Assembly (NCBI RefSeq): GCF_042659445.1 | Contig: NZ_JBHSSR010000013.1 | Strand: one strand, 5' to 3' | Source of the DNA: Macrococcoides epidermidis | Lineage (GTDB): Bacteria > Bacillota > Bacilli > Staphylococcales > Staphylococcaceae | Length of the DNA: 64,000 nt | In this document: in pieces, positions 42,709-50,111 of the stretch | Layout of the letters: every line of letters starts with the position of its first letter | Numbering within the stretch: the first letter of the stretch is position 1 | The notes under the pieces: model-generated | The model's input: the letters and a program-made list of their open reading frames with translations, nothing else | Database searches by the model: none | What the model was told of the DNA's origin: nothing | Position numbers and translations under genes: made by a program

Positions 42709-43038
42709 TCAATTTGAATAAACTTGTCCTATTGTTCCACAGATTATTAATAAGATAATAATAACTAGCCACCACTTTTCAGAGACAAACATCCAAAAAT
42801 CCATATTCTGATTGGAATTTACTTCATTTTCTGATGCTACATAGTCACTTCCCAAAATAAGGTAGTCTGTACTAACAGAAAATAACTCTGATAAACGAAT
42901 AATCATGTTTAAATCTGGTTCTGAAGTTCCTAGTTCCCACTTTGAAATTGTCTGTCTTGATACATTCAATTTTTCAGCTAAATCTTCCTGTGTGTAATTA
43001 TGGTTATTTCGCAGAACTTTTATCTGTTTATTAATCAT
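42709..43038 (-). CDS. XRE regulator with C-terminal membrane anchor
   Basis: A 109-residue protein. The helix-turn-helix is at about 5-60 (YTQEDLAEKLNVSRQTISKWELGTSEPDLNMIIRLSELFSV); a linker is followed by one transmembrane segment at about 88-105 (WWLVIIILLIICGTIG). A membrane-anchored repressor next to a CPBP protease gene suggests control by, or of, the protease. GGAG is 12 nt upstream of the ATG, longer than ideal. Confidence 0.82.
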   Translation of the reverse strand: MINKQIKVLRNNHNYTQEDLAEKLNVSRQTISKWELGTSEPDLNMIIRLSELFSVSTDYLILGSDYVASENEVNSNQNMDFWMFVSEKWWLVIIILLIICGTIGQVYSN

Positions 43039-43225
43039 AAATGTAAATCATCTCCTGATATCATTTTAAGATTATTTTTAGTGACATTCCGTTACCAAAC
43101 GGTAGCAATACCGCACGATATTATTGCACTTATGACACCTTTCATTGCATACGCTGTTTCAAATCGTTTATTTACCAAATATTCATCAATTTCATTTAAA
43201 CATGTGTTGTTGATTCTCAATAAAT

Positions 43226-43262
43226 AAAGTAGCCCTAGAACTAAATTTTACAGGACTACTTT
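43226..43262. terminator. Bidirectional terminator
   Basis: AAAGTAG-CCT/AGG-CTACTTT arms with one mismatch, after yjdF on the minus strand. Confidence 0.6.
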
Positions 43263-43279
43263 ACGATGAGAGTTATTAA

Positions 43280-43690
43280 TTATTTTCCTTTGTGTTTCTG
43301 TTTTGCCTTCTTTCTTTTCAACATTCTCTTTCGCTCTTCAAAAGCTTCTTTTCTTTCTTTTGATAATTTCTTTCTAATTTTCTTATTCGTTTCATATTCT
43401 TTCTTCAAAAAATCCTGAGTCTTTGTTGAAAGTTGATACATTTTTCTTTCCTTTGATACTTTTCTTTGCAACCTTTTAGGATTTATTCGATTTGAAACCT
43501 TCTTGTCTTTGTATCCTTCTGTTTTCACATTATCAATTAAATATAGCAATTCCTGATGAATAAATTGATCTAATGTCTCTTTATCAGGATCCATTCCAAA
43601 TACTCGCTCTACATAACAAATCTTCCCATCTTTCTCAAACTTAATAACACCAATATAAAATTGACCATTATGAAAAATGTTCATTTCCAT
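43280..43690 (-). CDS. yjdF: YjdF/DUF2992 family protein
   Basis: A 136-residue, very basic protein: an N-terminal DUF2992 domain (MNIFHNGQFYIGVIKFEKDGKICYVERVFG) followed by a long charged Lys/Arg/Glu helix (residues 80-136). The start at 43690 has GAGGAGG 8 nt upstream; a GTG overlapping that site is in frame but cannot use it. In Bacillus the gene is controlled by the yjdF riboswitch, which binds aza-aromatic compounds. A structured, RBS-masking leader is present here too. Molecular function unknown. Confidence 0.85.
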   Translation of the reverse strand: MEMNIFHNGQFYIGVIKFEKDGKICYVERVFGMDPDKETLDQFIHQELLYLIDNVKTEGYKDKKVSNRINPKRLQRKVSKERKMYQLSTKTQDFLKKEYETNKKIRKKLSKERKEAFEERKRMLKRKKAKQKHKGK

Positions 43691-43830
43691 AAATGGCACC
43701 TCCTCTAAATTTATTACGAATGAGGGACGACCCGAGGAGGGAAGGTTACTTACACTTTATCAAGTGCTATTGGACTACCAACCAATATTGTGTTTTTACA
43801 TTCACTACTAAAATATCATTGAATTACTTA
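43691..43830 (-). promoter_or_regulatory. Probable yjdF riboswitch / RBS-masking leader
   Basis: A long leader precedes yjdF. CCTCCTC (about 43730-43737 region, minus strand) is complementary to the Shine-Dalgarno GAGGAGG, so the site can be sequestered. TTGAAA-17-TATTTT farther upstream may be the promoter. Assignment to the known yjdF motif rests on gene identity plus this pairing, not on a covariance-model match. Confidence 0.5.
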
Positions 43831-43868
43831 TATTTCAAAATTATTTTTAATTTTAGCTTCTTATATAC

Positions 43869-43919
43869 TTTACTCTAACGTCACGTCATACCTTACGATT
43901 AAAGTAAGGAGGTGATGAC
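43869..43919 (+). promoter_or_regulatory. Conserved leader hairpin before VOC gene, copy 2
   Basis: Duplicate of 31587-31637. CTTAC/GTAAG arms and GTCAT/ATGAC outer pairing are kept while the loop changes (ATTGAC to ATTAAA). The right arm overlaps AAGGAGG. Confidence 0.45.
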
Positions 43920-44336
43920 ATGGAATTCTATCAGATGCCGTTGTTTAATAAAATATTGGTGAGAGATATTGAAAAAGCTGAGAAGTGGTATCGTCACAAC
44001 TTAGGATTTCAAAGTGTTTTCAAATTTCGCAATGAAGAAAATGAAGTGATTATGTATCACTTACGATTGAAAAAATATCAGGATATCATGCTGATTCAGT
44101 CTGATGACTTTAAAAGTGGTAATGGTTGTTTCATCAATATTCTTGTTGATGATATAAAAACCATTGCACATTCTATTTCTGAGAAGTATGTATTACAATC
44201 GTTAGAACAGATGCCGTGGAATGCGATGGAAATGACAATTGAAGATCTTGATGGTTATCAAATAACGTTAACGGAATCGAATATTAAAAATGAGGATTTC
44301 GAGAAATTAATGAATAGTGTCTTAAAAAAATATTAA
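43920..44336 (+). CDS. VOC (glyoxalase/bleomycin-resistance fold) protein, copy 2
   Basis: A 138-residue paralogue of the product of 31638-32054, same length, with conservative changes concentrated in the second half (CFINILVDDIKTIAHSI, MTIEDLDGYQITLTE). Strong GGAGG. The duplication includes 51 bp of leader. Followed by an APH-type kinase gene in opposite orientation instead of mepB. Confidence 0.8.
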   Translation: MEFYQMPLFNKILVRDIEKAEKWYRHNLGFQSVFKFRNEENEVIMYHLRLKKYQDIMLIQSDDFKSGNGCFINILVDDIKTIAHSISEKYVLQSLEQMPWNAMEMTIEDLDGYQITLTESNIKNEDFEKLMNSVLKKY

Positions 44337-44343
44337 AAGTAAA

Positions 44344-44376
44344 CGTAGCGACTTAATTAATTAAGCGCTACTTTTG
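44344..44376. terminator. Terminator after VOC copy 2
   Basis: GTAGCG/CGCTAC with an inner palindromic CTTAATTAATTAAG and trailing TTTT. Confidence 0.65.
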
Positions 44377-44455
44377 CTCTTTACTTCTAGCAAATTCAGA
44401 ATTAATTTCAAATTAAACACTGTTTACATTTAAAGTACTATAAACTATTCCTCAA

Positions 44456-45220
44456 TTAAAAGAGCTCATCAATTAAAATATAGTATCTAATCTTTTGCAT
44501 ATCTAACTTGAAACCTAAAAGTCGTTCTAACTCATTCTTCAATTCTTCTTCATTAATATCTGTGTTATAAAGATAACTTCTATAACAAAGTGCTATATCT
44601 CGATAAGGATCACCTAGACCACCTCGTCCCAAATCAATATAACCAGAAACCTTGCCATTATTGACTAAAATATTCGGCATACATAAATCACCGTGCGTGT
44701 AGCTTATTTCTTCATCTGGTTGATTATCTTTCAACCAAGTTAATAACTCTTGAGGATCCTTAAATGCTTCAGGTCCATACGTATCTGGATTAGCATCTTC
44801 AATATCAACAAAGCCATTTTCAACATTATATTCAGCTTTCTTTATATAATGTTGTAGTCGATTATCTACAGGACAATTTCTGAAATCAATTTCTTTTAAT
44901 TCATTTATTGCTTTCGCATATAGTTCAAGTGAATTATTAACTTCGTATAGCATCTCTCCATTTAATCGTGACATAAGTAAGTAACTAGTATCATTATTTT
45001 CACAGTGAGCAATTATCACTGGAACAGGTAAACGTCCTTTCAACCATTTCATTAGTTTTATTTCGTTTTTAGACTCTAATGATATGGGTTCTATCTTCAA
45101 AACATAGTCTTCAAAGATAATAACAGAGGAATGGGAACGACCAATATTATCAATTTTATAACTCTGATTTTTTATATATTCTGCAATTTTATTTGGTATG
45201 GCAATACTACCTATTTTCAT
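44456..45220 (-). CDS. Aminoglycoside 3'-phosphotransferase-like kinase
   Basis: A 254-residue APH(3')-type kinase. The catalytic loop is THGDLCMPNILV (Asp178, Asn183), the metal-binding segment GYIDLGRGGLGDPYRDIA (Asp196) and the C-terminus RYYILIDELF, which closely resembles the YYILLDELF end of APH(3')-IIIa (from memory). Overall it is clearly homologous but divergent, so substrate range (kanamycin/neomycin class) is likely but untested. It is flanked by VOC copy 2 and a T-box thrS, and looks inserted with thrS between the ancestral VOC and mepB pair. Confidence 0.8.
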   Translation of the reverse strand: MKIGSIAIPNKIAEYIKNQSYKIDNIGRSHSSVIIFEDYVLKIEPISLESKNEIKLMKWLKGRLPVPVIIAHCENNDTSYLLMSRLNGEMLYEVNNSLELYAKAINELKEIDFRNCPVDNRLQHYIKKAEYNVENGFVDIEDANPDTYGPEAFKDPQELLTWLKDNQPDEEISYTHGDLCMPNILVNNGKVSGYIDLGRGGLGDPYRDIALCYRSYLYNTDINEEELKNELERLLGFKLDMQKIRYYILIDELF

Positions 45221-45239
45221 GCTAAAACCCCCTAAGAAT

Positions 45240-45520
45240 TTTTACATATCCTTTATACTCATAAATTCTGTCTACTACCGTTTTATGAATGTTCATTCTA
45301 ACTGTCATGTTTCCAATAAAAAAATCGTATGGAAATAAGAGTACGAGTTAAATGGAGAAAATCTATTTTTTATACCATCGATTTTAGACTGAAGGATTCC
45401 ATCAAGATACCGTGTGTAAAGAAATAATAAAGTTCTACATCGAATCTATGAATATTCAAAGCACTGTGTATAATCTAAAATTTCCATCAGAAATTACTTT
45501 TAGGATTTCCAATTCAAAAA
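45240..45520. other. Gene-free stretch upstream of the T-box
   Basis: AT-rich intergenic DNA between the divergent kinase and thrS genes. No supported gene: a 63-codon frame on the plus strand lacks a ribosome binding site and runs into the thrS promoter. Confidence 0.5.
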
Positions 45521-45523
45521 ATG

Positions 45524-45552
45524 TTGACAAAATATTCAATCAATTATATCAT
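45524..45552 (+). promoter_or_regulatory. Promoter of the thrS transcript
   Basis: -35 TTGACA (45524-45529), 17-bp spacer, -10 TATCAT (45547-45552). Confidence 0.75.
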
Positions 45553-45559
45553 ATGTTTA

Positions 45560-45795
45560 ATTTAATATTACATACAAGGACACGATTTTATTTGGTCGAT
45601 TAACAGAGAGGGAATAATTGCTGAGAGATTCCTAAATTAGATAATAAAATTACTACCTTAACAATAAATGATATGGAAACATGTCACGTTCATGTGCGTT
45701 AAACATGCTAGAGTGTCATCATTAATGATGGAATTTTGGGTGGAACCGCGGGTAATAGAAGACTCGTCCCTTTTTTGAGGGACGGGTCTTTTTAT
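45560..45795 (+). ncRNA. T-box riboswitch (threonine) upstream of thrS
   Basis: The conserved T-box GGGTGGAACCGCGGGTAA is at 45738-45755. It is followed by the competing terminator GTCCCTTTTTTGAGGGAC and a T run (about 45761-45795). The T-box bulge TGGA would pair with a tRNA acceptor ending UCCA. An ACC triplet in the upstream stem (near 45652) is a candidate Thr specifier, not proven. Uncharged tRNA-Thr is expected to allow read-through. Confidence 0.9.
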
Positions 45796-45825
45796 TATAA
45801 AAATAAAATTTAGGGAGAGATTTAA

Positions 45826-47742
45826 ATGTCAAATCAACAAATTAGTATCAAATTTCCAGATGGAAGTAAAAAAGAATATCCCAAAGGAATTCTTGCAAGT
45901 GAAGTTGCAAAATCGATTAGTAATTCTTTATTCAAGGAAGCCATTGTTTGCCGCGTCAATGGAACCTTAGTTGATTTGACCTATCCCATCCATCAAGATT
46001 CAGAACTTAGTTTCTATAATATAAATACTGCCGAAGGTATTGAAGTGATGAGACACTCCACAGCACATATTTTAGCTCAAGCGATTAAACGAATTTATCC
46101 AAATGCACTACTATCAATTGGACCAGTTATTGAAAATGGTTTTTATTATGATATAGACTTAGATCAATCTATCAGTGAGAGTGACTTAAGTAAAATCGAA
46201 AAAGAAATGAAAAAAATTCAGAAAGAAAATCTTACATTCATTCGTTCTGAGGTATCTTATGAAGAAGCTAAGATTGTATTTAAAGATAATTCTTATAAAG
46301 TGAATATCATAGAAAGCCATAAAGAAGAGCAACTTTCAATATATCAACAAGGTGAATTTACAGACTTATGTACAGGTCCACACGTACCAAGTACTAAATA
46401 TGTAAATCACTTTAAATTAACAAAAGTTGCAGGTGCTTACTGGAAAGGTGATAGTAATAATAAGATGCTTCAACGAATATATGGTGTAGCTTTTGCATCC
46501 AAAGAAGAACTAGATAATTATTTTGACTTCTTGAAAGAAGCAGATGAAAGAAACCATAGAAAGCTAGGTAAGCAACTAAAACTATTCATGTTTTCTGAAG
46601 ACGCACCAGGAATGCCCTTCTATTTACCAAATGGTCAGTTTATTAAAAATAAAATGGAAGATTTTTTAAGAGAAATACAATTAGAAAGAGGATACCAAGA
46701 AGTTAAAACACCTTTGATGATGAATCAAAGACTCTGGGAAGCTTCTGGACATTGGAATCATTACCATGAAAATATGTATTTTACAAAAGTCGATGAAAAT
46801 GATTTTGCATTAAAACCAATGAATTGCCCTGGTCATATGCTAATATTTAAAAATGAATTAAAATCTTATAAAGATTTACCACTAAGAATTGCTGAATTTG
46901 GACAAGTACATCGTCACGAATTCAGTGGAGCTCTAAATGGATTACTTCGTGTAAGAACGTTCTGTCAAGACGATGCACATATGTTTGTAATGAAATCTCA
47001 AATCCAAGAGGAAATTAAAAATGTATTAGAGCTTATTGATTACCTGTATAAAATTTTTGGATTCGAATATTCAATAGAACTATCAACACGTCCGGAAAAA
47101 TATCTTGGAGATTTAAATCTATGGGAAGAAGCTGAAAAATCATTATCCAATGTTTTAGATCACTTGAATCTCTCTTATAGTATTAATGAAGGTGATGGTG
47201 CTTTCTACGGTCCTAAAATAGATATTCATATTAAAGATGCACTTAACAGAAGTCACCAATGTGCTACTGTACAGCTTGATTTCCAAATGCCTGAAAAATT
47301 CGATTTAACATATGTAAATGAAAACAATGAAAAAGAACCACCCGTAGTTATTCATCGTGCAATATTTGGATCACTTGATCGTTTCTTTGGAATATTGATT
47401 GAACACTTTAAAGGGGCATTTCCATTATGGATGGCACCAACTCAAGTGAATCTTATTGGAGTATCTGAAAATAATATTGAATATGTAAAACAAATTCAAA
47501 AAGTACTTGCACAGGAAAACATCAGAGTAAATATTGATAACAGAGACGAAAAGCTAGGTAAGAAAATTAGAGAAAGTCAAATGAATAAAATCCCTTACAC
47601 TATTGTAGTGGGTGATGAGGAACAAAATAATAATTCATTATCTGTTAGAAAATACGGTCAGTCAGAGAATGTATCAAAAGATATCACAACATTTATTAAG
47701 GAATTGAAAAAGGAAATTAATAGCAAAGAATTATTAGTATAA
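45826..47742 (+). CDS. thrS: Threonyl-tRNA synthetase
   Basis: A 638-residue complete class II enzyme: TGS domain (1-60), editing domain with MRHSTAHILAQA and DLCTGPHVPS, class II core with zinc-binding Cys/His residues (ALKPMNCPGHM, the HRHEFSG region and SHQCATVQLDFQ) and motif 3 VVIHRAIFGSLDRFFGIL, and C-terminal anticodon-binding domain. All catalytic features are intact. The setting (T-box, antibiotic-kinase gene, duplicated accessory genes) suggests a second, possibly inhibitor-tolerant copy like B. subtilis thrZ, but the window cannot show whether another thrS exists. Confidence 0.95.
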   Translation: MSNQQISIKFPDGSKKEYPKGILASEVAKSISNSLFKEAIVCRVNGTLVDLTYPIHQDSELSFYNINTAEGIEVMRHSTAHILAQAIKRIYPNALLSIGPVIENGFYYDIDLDQSISESDLSKIEKEMKKIQKENLTFIRSEVSYEEAKIVFKDNSYKVNIIESHKEEQLSIYQQGEFTDLCTGPHVPSTKYVNHFKLTKVAGAYWKGDSNNKMLQRIYGVAFASKEELDNYFDFLKEADERNHRKLGKQLKLFMFSEDAPGMPFYLPNGQFIKNKMEDFLREIQLERGYQEVKTPLMMNQRLWEASGHWNHYHENMYFTKVDENDFALKPMNCPGHMLIFKNELKSYKDLPLRIAEFGQVHRHEFSGALNGLLRVRTFCQDDAHMFVMKSQIQEEIKNVLELIDYLYKIFGFEYSIELSTRPEKYLGDLNLWEEAEKSLSNVLDHLNLSYSINEGDGAFYGPKIDIHIKDALNRSHQCATVQLDFQMPEKFDLTYVNENNEKEPPVVIHRAIFGSLDRFFGILIEHFKGAFPLWMAPTQVNLIGVSENNIEYVKQIQKVLAQENIRVNIDNRDEKLGKKIRESQMNKIPYTIVVGDEEQNNNSLSVRKYGQSENVSKDITTFIKELKKEINSKELLV

Positions 47743-47780
47743 AATTAAGTCCAAAGCTTTATTAGCTTTGGACTTAATTT
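47742..47780. terminator. Terminator after thrS
   Basis: Perfect 16-bp stem AAATTAAGTCCAAAGC/GCTTTGGACTTAATTT with a 7-nt loop. Confidence 0.85.
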
Positions 47781-47787
47781 ATGCTTA

Positions 47788-48237
47788 TTATTCAAACTTA
47801 TATTCACCCATCTTATAAAAATGTTCAATCTGCCATTTCTGACTAGCCATTGCAGTTTTATTCAAATCTTTGACCCCTGGCGGATAGACTCTAAAAGCCA
47901 TTTTCCCTTTTGAATTATCTGCTTTGACAATACCTTTTTCGATTAGGATCGAAACAGGGAAAACAAACTGACTTTCATTATAGTCATCGAGAATATTAAT
48001 TACAAGGTAATCGCCAATATCATCGTCATTAAAAGGTATATTTTTATTAAGGGAATCTTTCTTCCATATAGCAACGAAATATCCCGGTTTCTTAGGAGTT
48101 TTCTTTGCTAATCTACTTTTAAAATTAAAATTTCCACTTGAAATATTTAAACCTTCATACTCTTCGTTCCATTTGTCTTGTTTTATAACAACTTCTCTAC
48201 CCTCAAAAATTTTATTCCATATATTATTGGATTCCAA
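47788..48237 (-). CDS. mepB: MepB-family protein
   Basis: A 149-residue cytoplasmic protein of the MepB family, named for the S. aureus mepRAB locus, function unknown. Characteristic segments are KPGYFVAIWKKDS, YLVINILDD, QFVFPVSILIEKGI and KMAFRVYPPG. The start was set at TTG 48237 because GGAGG lies 7 nt upstream; the ATG at 48258 precedes that site. A frameshifted near-duplicate lies at 32101-32531. No mepR or mepA is nearby. Confidence 0.82.
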   Translation of the reverse strand: MESNNIWNKIFEGREVVIKQDKWNEEYEGLNISSGNFNFKSRLAKKTPKKPGYFVAIWKKDSLNKNIPFNDDDIGDYLVINILDDYNESQFVFPVSILIEKGIVKADNSKGKMAFRVYPPGVKDLNKTAMASQKWQIEHFYKMGEYKFE

Positions 48238-48308
48238 AATAAAACCTCCAAAGATCACTAAGTGGATAATACTTATACCTAAAATGGTTCTTAAGAAAAG
48301 CTAATCAT

Positions 48309-48395
48309 CTATTGATTATTATCTTTATTATTAAATGCGACTATCAAAGCAATAAATAATGGTATGAAAACAACAAACCAAAGATATTCCGACAT
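48309..48395 (-). CDS. 28-residue single-helix membrane peptide
   Basis: Short frame starting at ATG 48395 with AAGGGG 8 nt upstream: a nearly continuous hydrophobic helix (EYLWFVVFIPLFIALIVAF) with a charged tail (NNKDNNQ). Size and layout resemble small holin-like or type I toxin-type peptides, but no antitoxin RNA was identified. It follows the esterase gene by 19 bp in the same direction and could be the last gene of that operon. Confidence 0.45.
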   Translation of the reverse strand: MSEYLWFVVFIPLFIALIVAFNNKDNNQ

Positions 48396-48414
48396 TTCAA
48401 ATACCCCTTACATA

Positions 48415-49350
48415 TTAATTTGTATTTAAAGCCTCATTTAGCGCTCTAATAGAATCTGATATAGCTCTTTTACTTATCTCAGAATCAGGAACCATCGCTT
48501 CAAACTCATGGTATCCACCTGGATATAAATGAAACTCAACAGGTACGCCTGCTTCTGTTAATACTCTTACATAGTTCATCGTCTCATCTCTAAACGGATC
48601 AAGTGAGCCAACTGTTGTATATGTAGGTGGTAAATTGCTAAAGTCTGTTTCACGCATTGGTGCAGCATACTTAGGTGTCTCACCTTCCACGCCTTTCAGA
48701 TACATAGACCAGGCAAACTGATTCAGTTCCTTGCTCCACACTCTTTTATCATTAAACTCATTACTTGAATATGTTGTACAGCTATCATCAATCATTGGGA
48801 ATAACGGTATCTGAAACTTAATTTTTGGACCTTTACGATCTCTTGCTAATAATGACAAGGCTGCCGTTAGTCCACCACCTGTACTTCCTCCAACCACTGC
48901 AAGTCTATCAACATCAACATTAAGTTGGTCTTTATTTTCAACAATCCATTGAAGTGCTAGATAACAATCTTCAATTGCTGCAGGATATGGATTCTCTGGT
49001 GCTAATCGATAATCCACCGAAACTACAACACAGTTCACGTCTTTTACATATCGTGCACACTTAGCATCATTACCCTCTACCGAACCAAACATATAACCAC
49101 CACCATGGATAAATAACACGACCGGTAATGTATCTGTTTGGTTCACAGGAGCATAGACTTTGAGCCTAACTTGTATATTCTCCTCATCATGCTCAGCAAA
49201 GTATTCGTTCTGCGTAATCGCTTCATCAATATAAGGTTGAATTAACAGTTTGTTAGCTGTTCGTATTGAAGGAAGCTTTTCTTCCGACAAATCCATCGGT
49301 GTCAGTTTCTTAAATGTTTCTAATAGTTCTTTATGTACTCTACTTTCCAC
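48415..49350 (-). CDS. HSL-type alpha/beta hydrolase (esterase/lipase)
   Basis: A 311-residue carboxylic-ester hydrolase of the hormone-sensitive lipase family. The oxyanion motif is LFIHGGGYMFG, the nucleophile elbow GGSTGGGL (GxSxG), the Asp lies in VGSLDPFRDE and the His in YPGGYHEFE. Soluble. It starts at GTG with GGAGG upstream and overlaps the end of the amidotransferase gene by 11 bp, so the two are cotranscribed. Substrate unknown. Confidence 0.88.
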   Translation of the reverse strand: MESRVHKELLETFKKLTPMDLSEEKLPSIRTANKLLIQPYIDEAITQNEYFAEHDEENIQVRLKVYAPVNQTDTLPVVLFIHGGGYMFGSVEGNDAKCARYVKDVNCVVVSVDYRLAPENPYPAAIEDCYLALQWIVENKDQLNVDVDRLAVVGGSTGGGLTAALSLLARDRKGPKIKFQIPLFPMIDDSCTTYSSNEFNDKRVWSKELNQFAWSMYLKGVEGETPKYAAPMRETDFSNLPPTYTTVGSLDPFRDETMNYVRVLTEAGVPVEFHLYPGGYHEFEAMVPDSEISKRAISDSIRALNEALNTN

Positions 49351-50011
49351 TTAGACGACCTCCACTTATGTAATTCACCATACTCAGTAATACTTTCTGA
49401 TTTTCAGCAGGGATATCATATGTCATAATATCTTCCTCTGTATTGTTTAAAACATTACCAGTTATATATTCACGATCCGCTTCCACCAAATCACTTAACG
49501 TCTCTTTTGTCGTTTCCATATGGAATTGTAATCCAATCACATTTTCATTATAGATGAAGGCTTGATTCTCACAATGGGTTGAACTGTATAGTCTTTTTGC
49601 TTTATCAGGTAATGTGAAGGTATCTCCATGCCAGTGCAATACATCTAACTGTTGTGGCAGGAATGAGTAATCATTAGTTTGTTTTTTAATAACACCAAAT
49701 CCTACTTCTTTTCCTTTAGAGTTTGGGTATACTTCTCCACCAAGAACTTCTGCGATTAACTGAGCACCAAGACATATTCCAAGTAAAGGCTTATTATTTT
49801 TTATCAAATCTTTTATTAGTTCCTTCTCATGATTAAGCCACGGGATATCATCGTGTACACTCATCGGACCACCCAGCACAATAAGCATGTCGATATCCTT
49901 TTCATCAGGTAAAATATGATTGTTTTCATATAAGTTAATAACTTTTGCATTCAATGCTTCGAGAATACCTGGATTCTCAAAAGGTACGTGTTGTAGTATG
50001 TATATATTCAT
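49340..50011 (-). CDS. Class I glutamine amidotransferase-like protein
   Basis: A 223-residue stand-alone GATase1 domain of the GMP-synthase-like (GuaA N-terminal) type. The nucleophile Cys80 is in LLGICLGAQLIAEVLGG and the catalytic His in GLQFHMETTKE. Stand-alone members include gamma-glutamyl hydrolase-like or unknown enzymes. No synthetase partner is adjacent; the coupled downstream gene is an esterase. The start lacks a strong Shine-Dalgarno (GAGAGGAAC). Confidence 0.85.
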   Translation of the reverse strand: MNIYILQHVPFENPGILEALNAKVINLYENNHILPDEKDIDMLIVLGGPMSVHDDIPWLNHEKELIKDLIKNNKPLLGICLGAQLIAEVLGGEVYPNSKGKEVGFGVIKKQTNDYSFLPQQLDVLHWHGDTFTLPDKAKRLYSSTHCENQAFIYNENVIGLQFHMETTKETLSDLVEADREYITGNVLNNTEEDIMTYDIPAENQKVLLSMVNYISGGRLSGK

Positions 50012-50111
50012 TCAATTGTTCCTCTCTGTTCTATTATTAATCATATATTTATTTGTACTTAAAATCGTCATACGCGTTCAACCCATGAAATAGTTGAATG
50101 ACTCTTATAAT

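Noticed and set aside
45412..45603. 63-codon frame upstream of thrS on the plus strand
   Set aside because: It has no ribosome binding site and runs through the thrS promoter and into the T-box leader.
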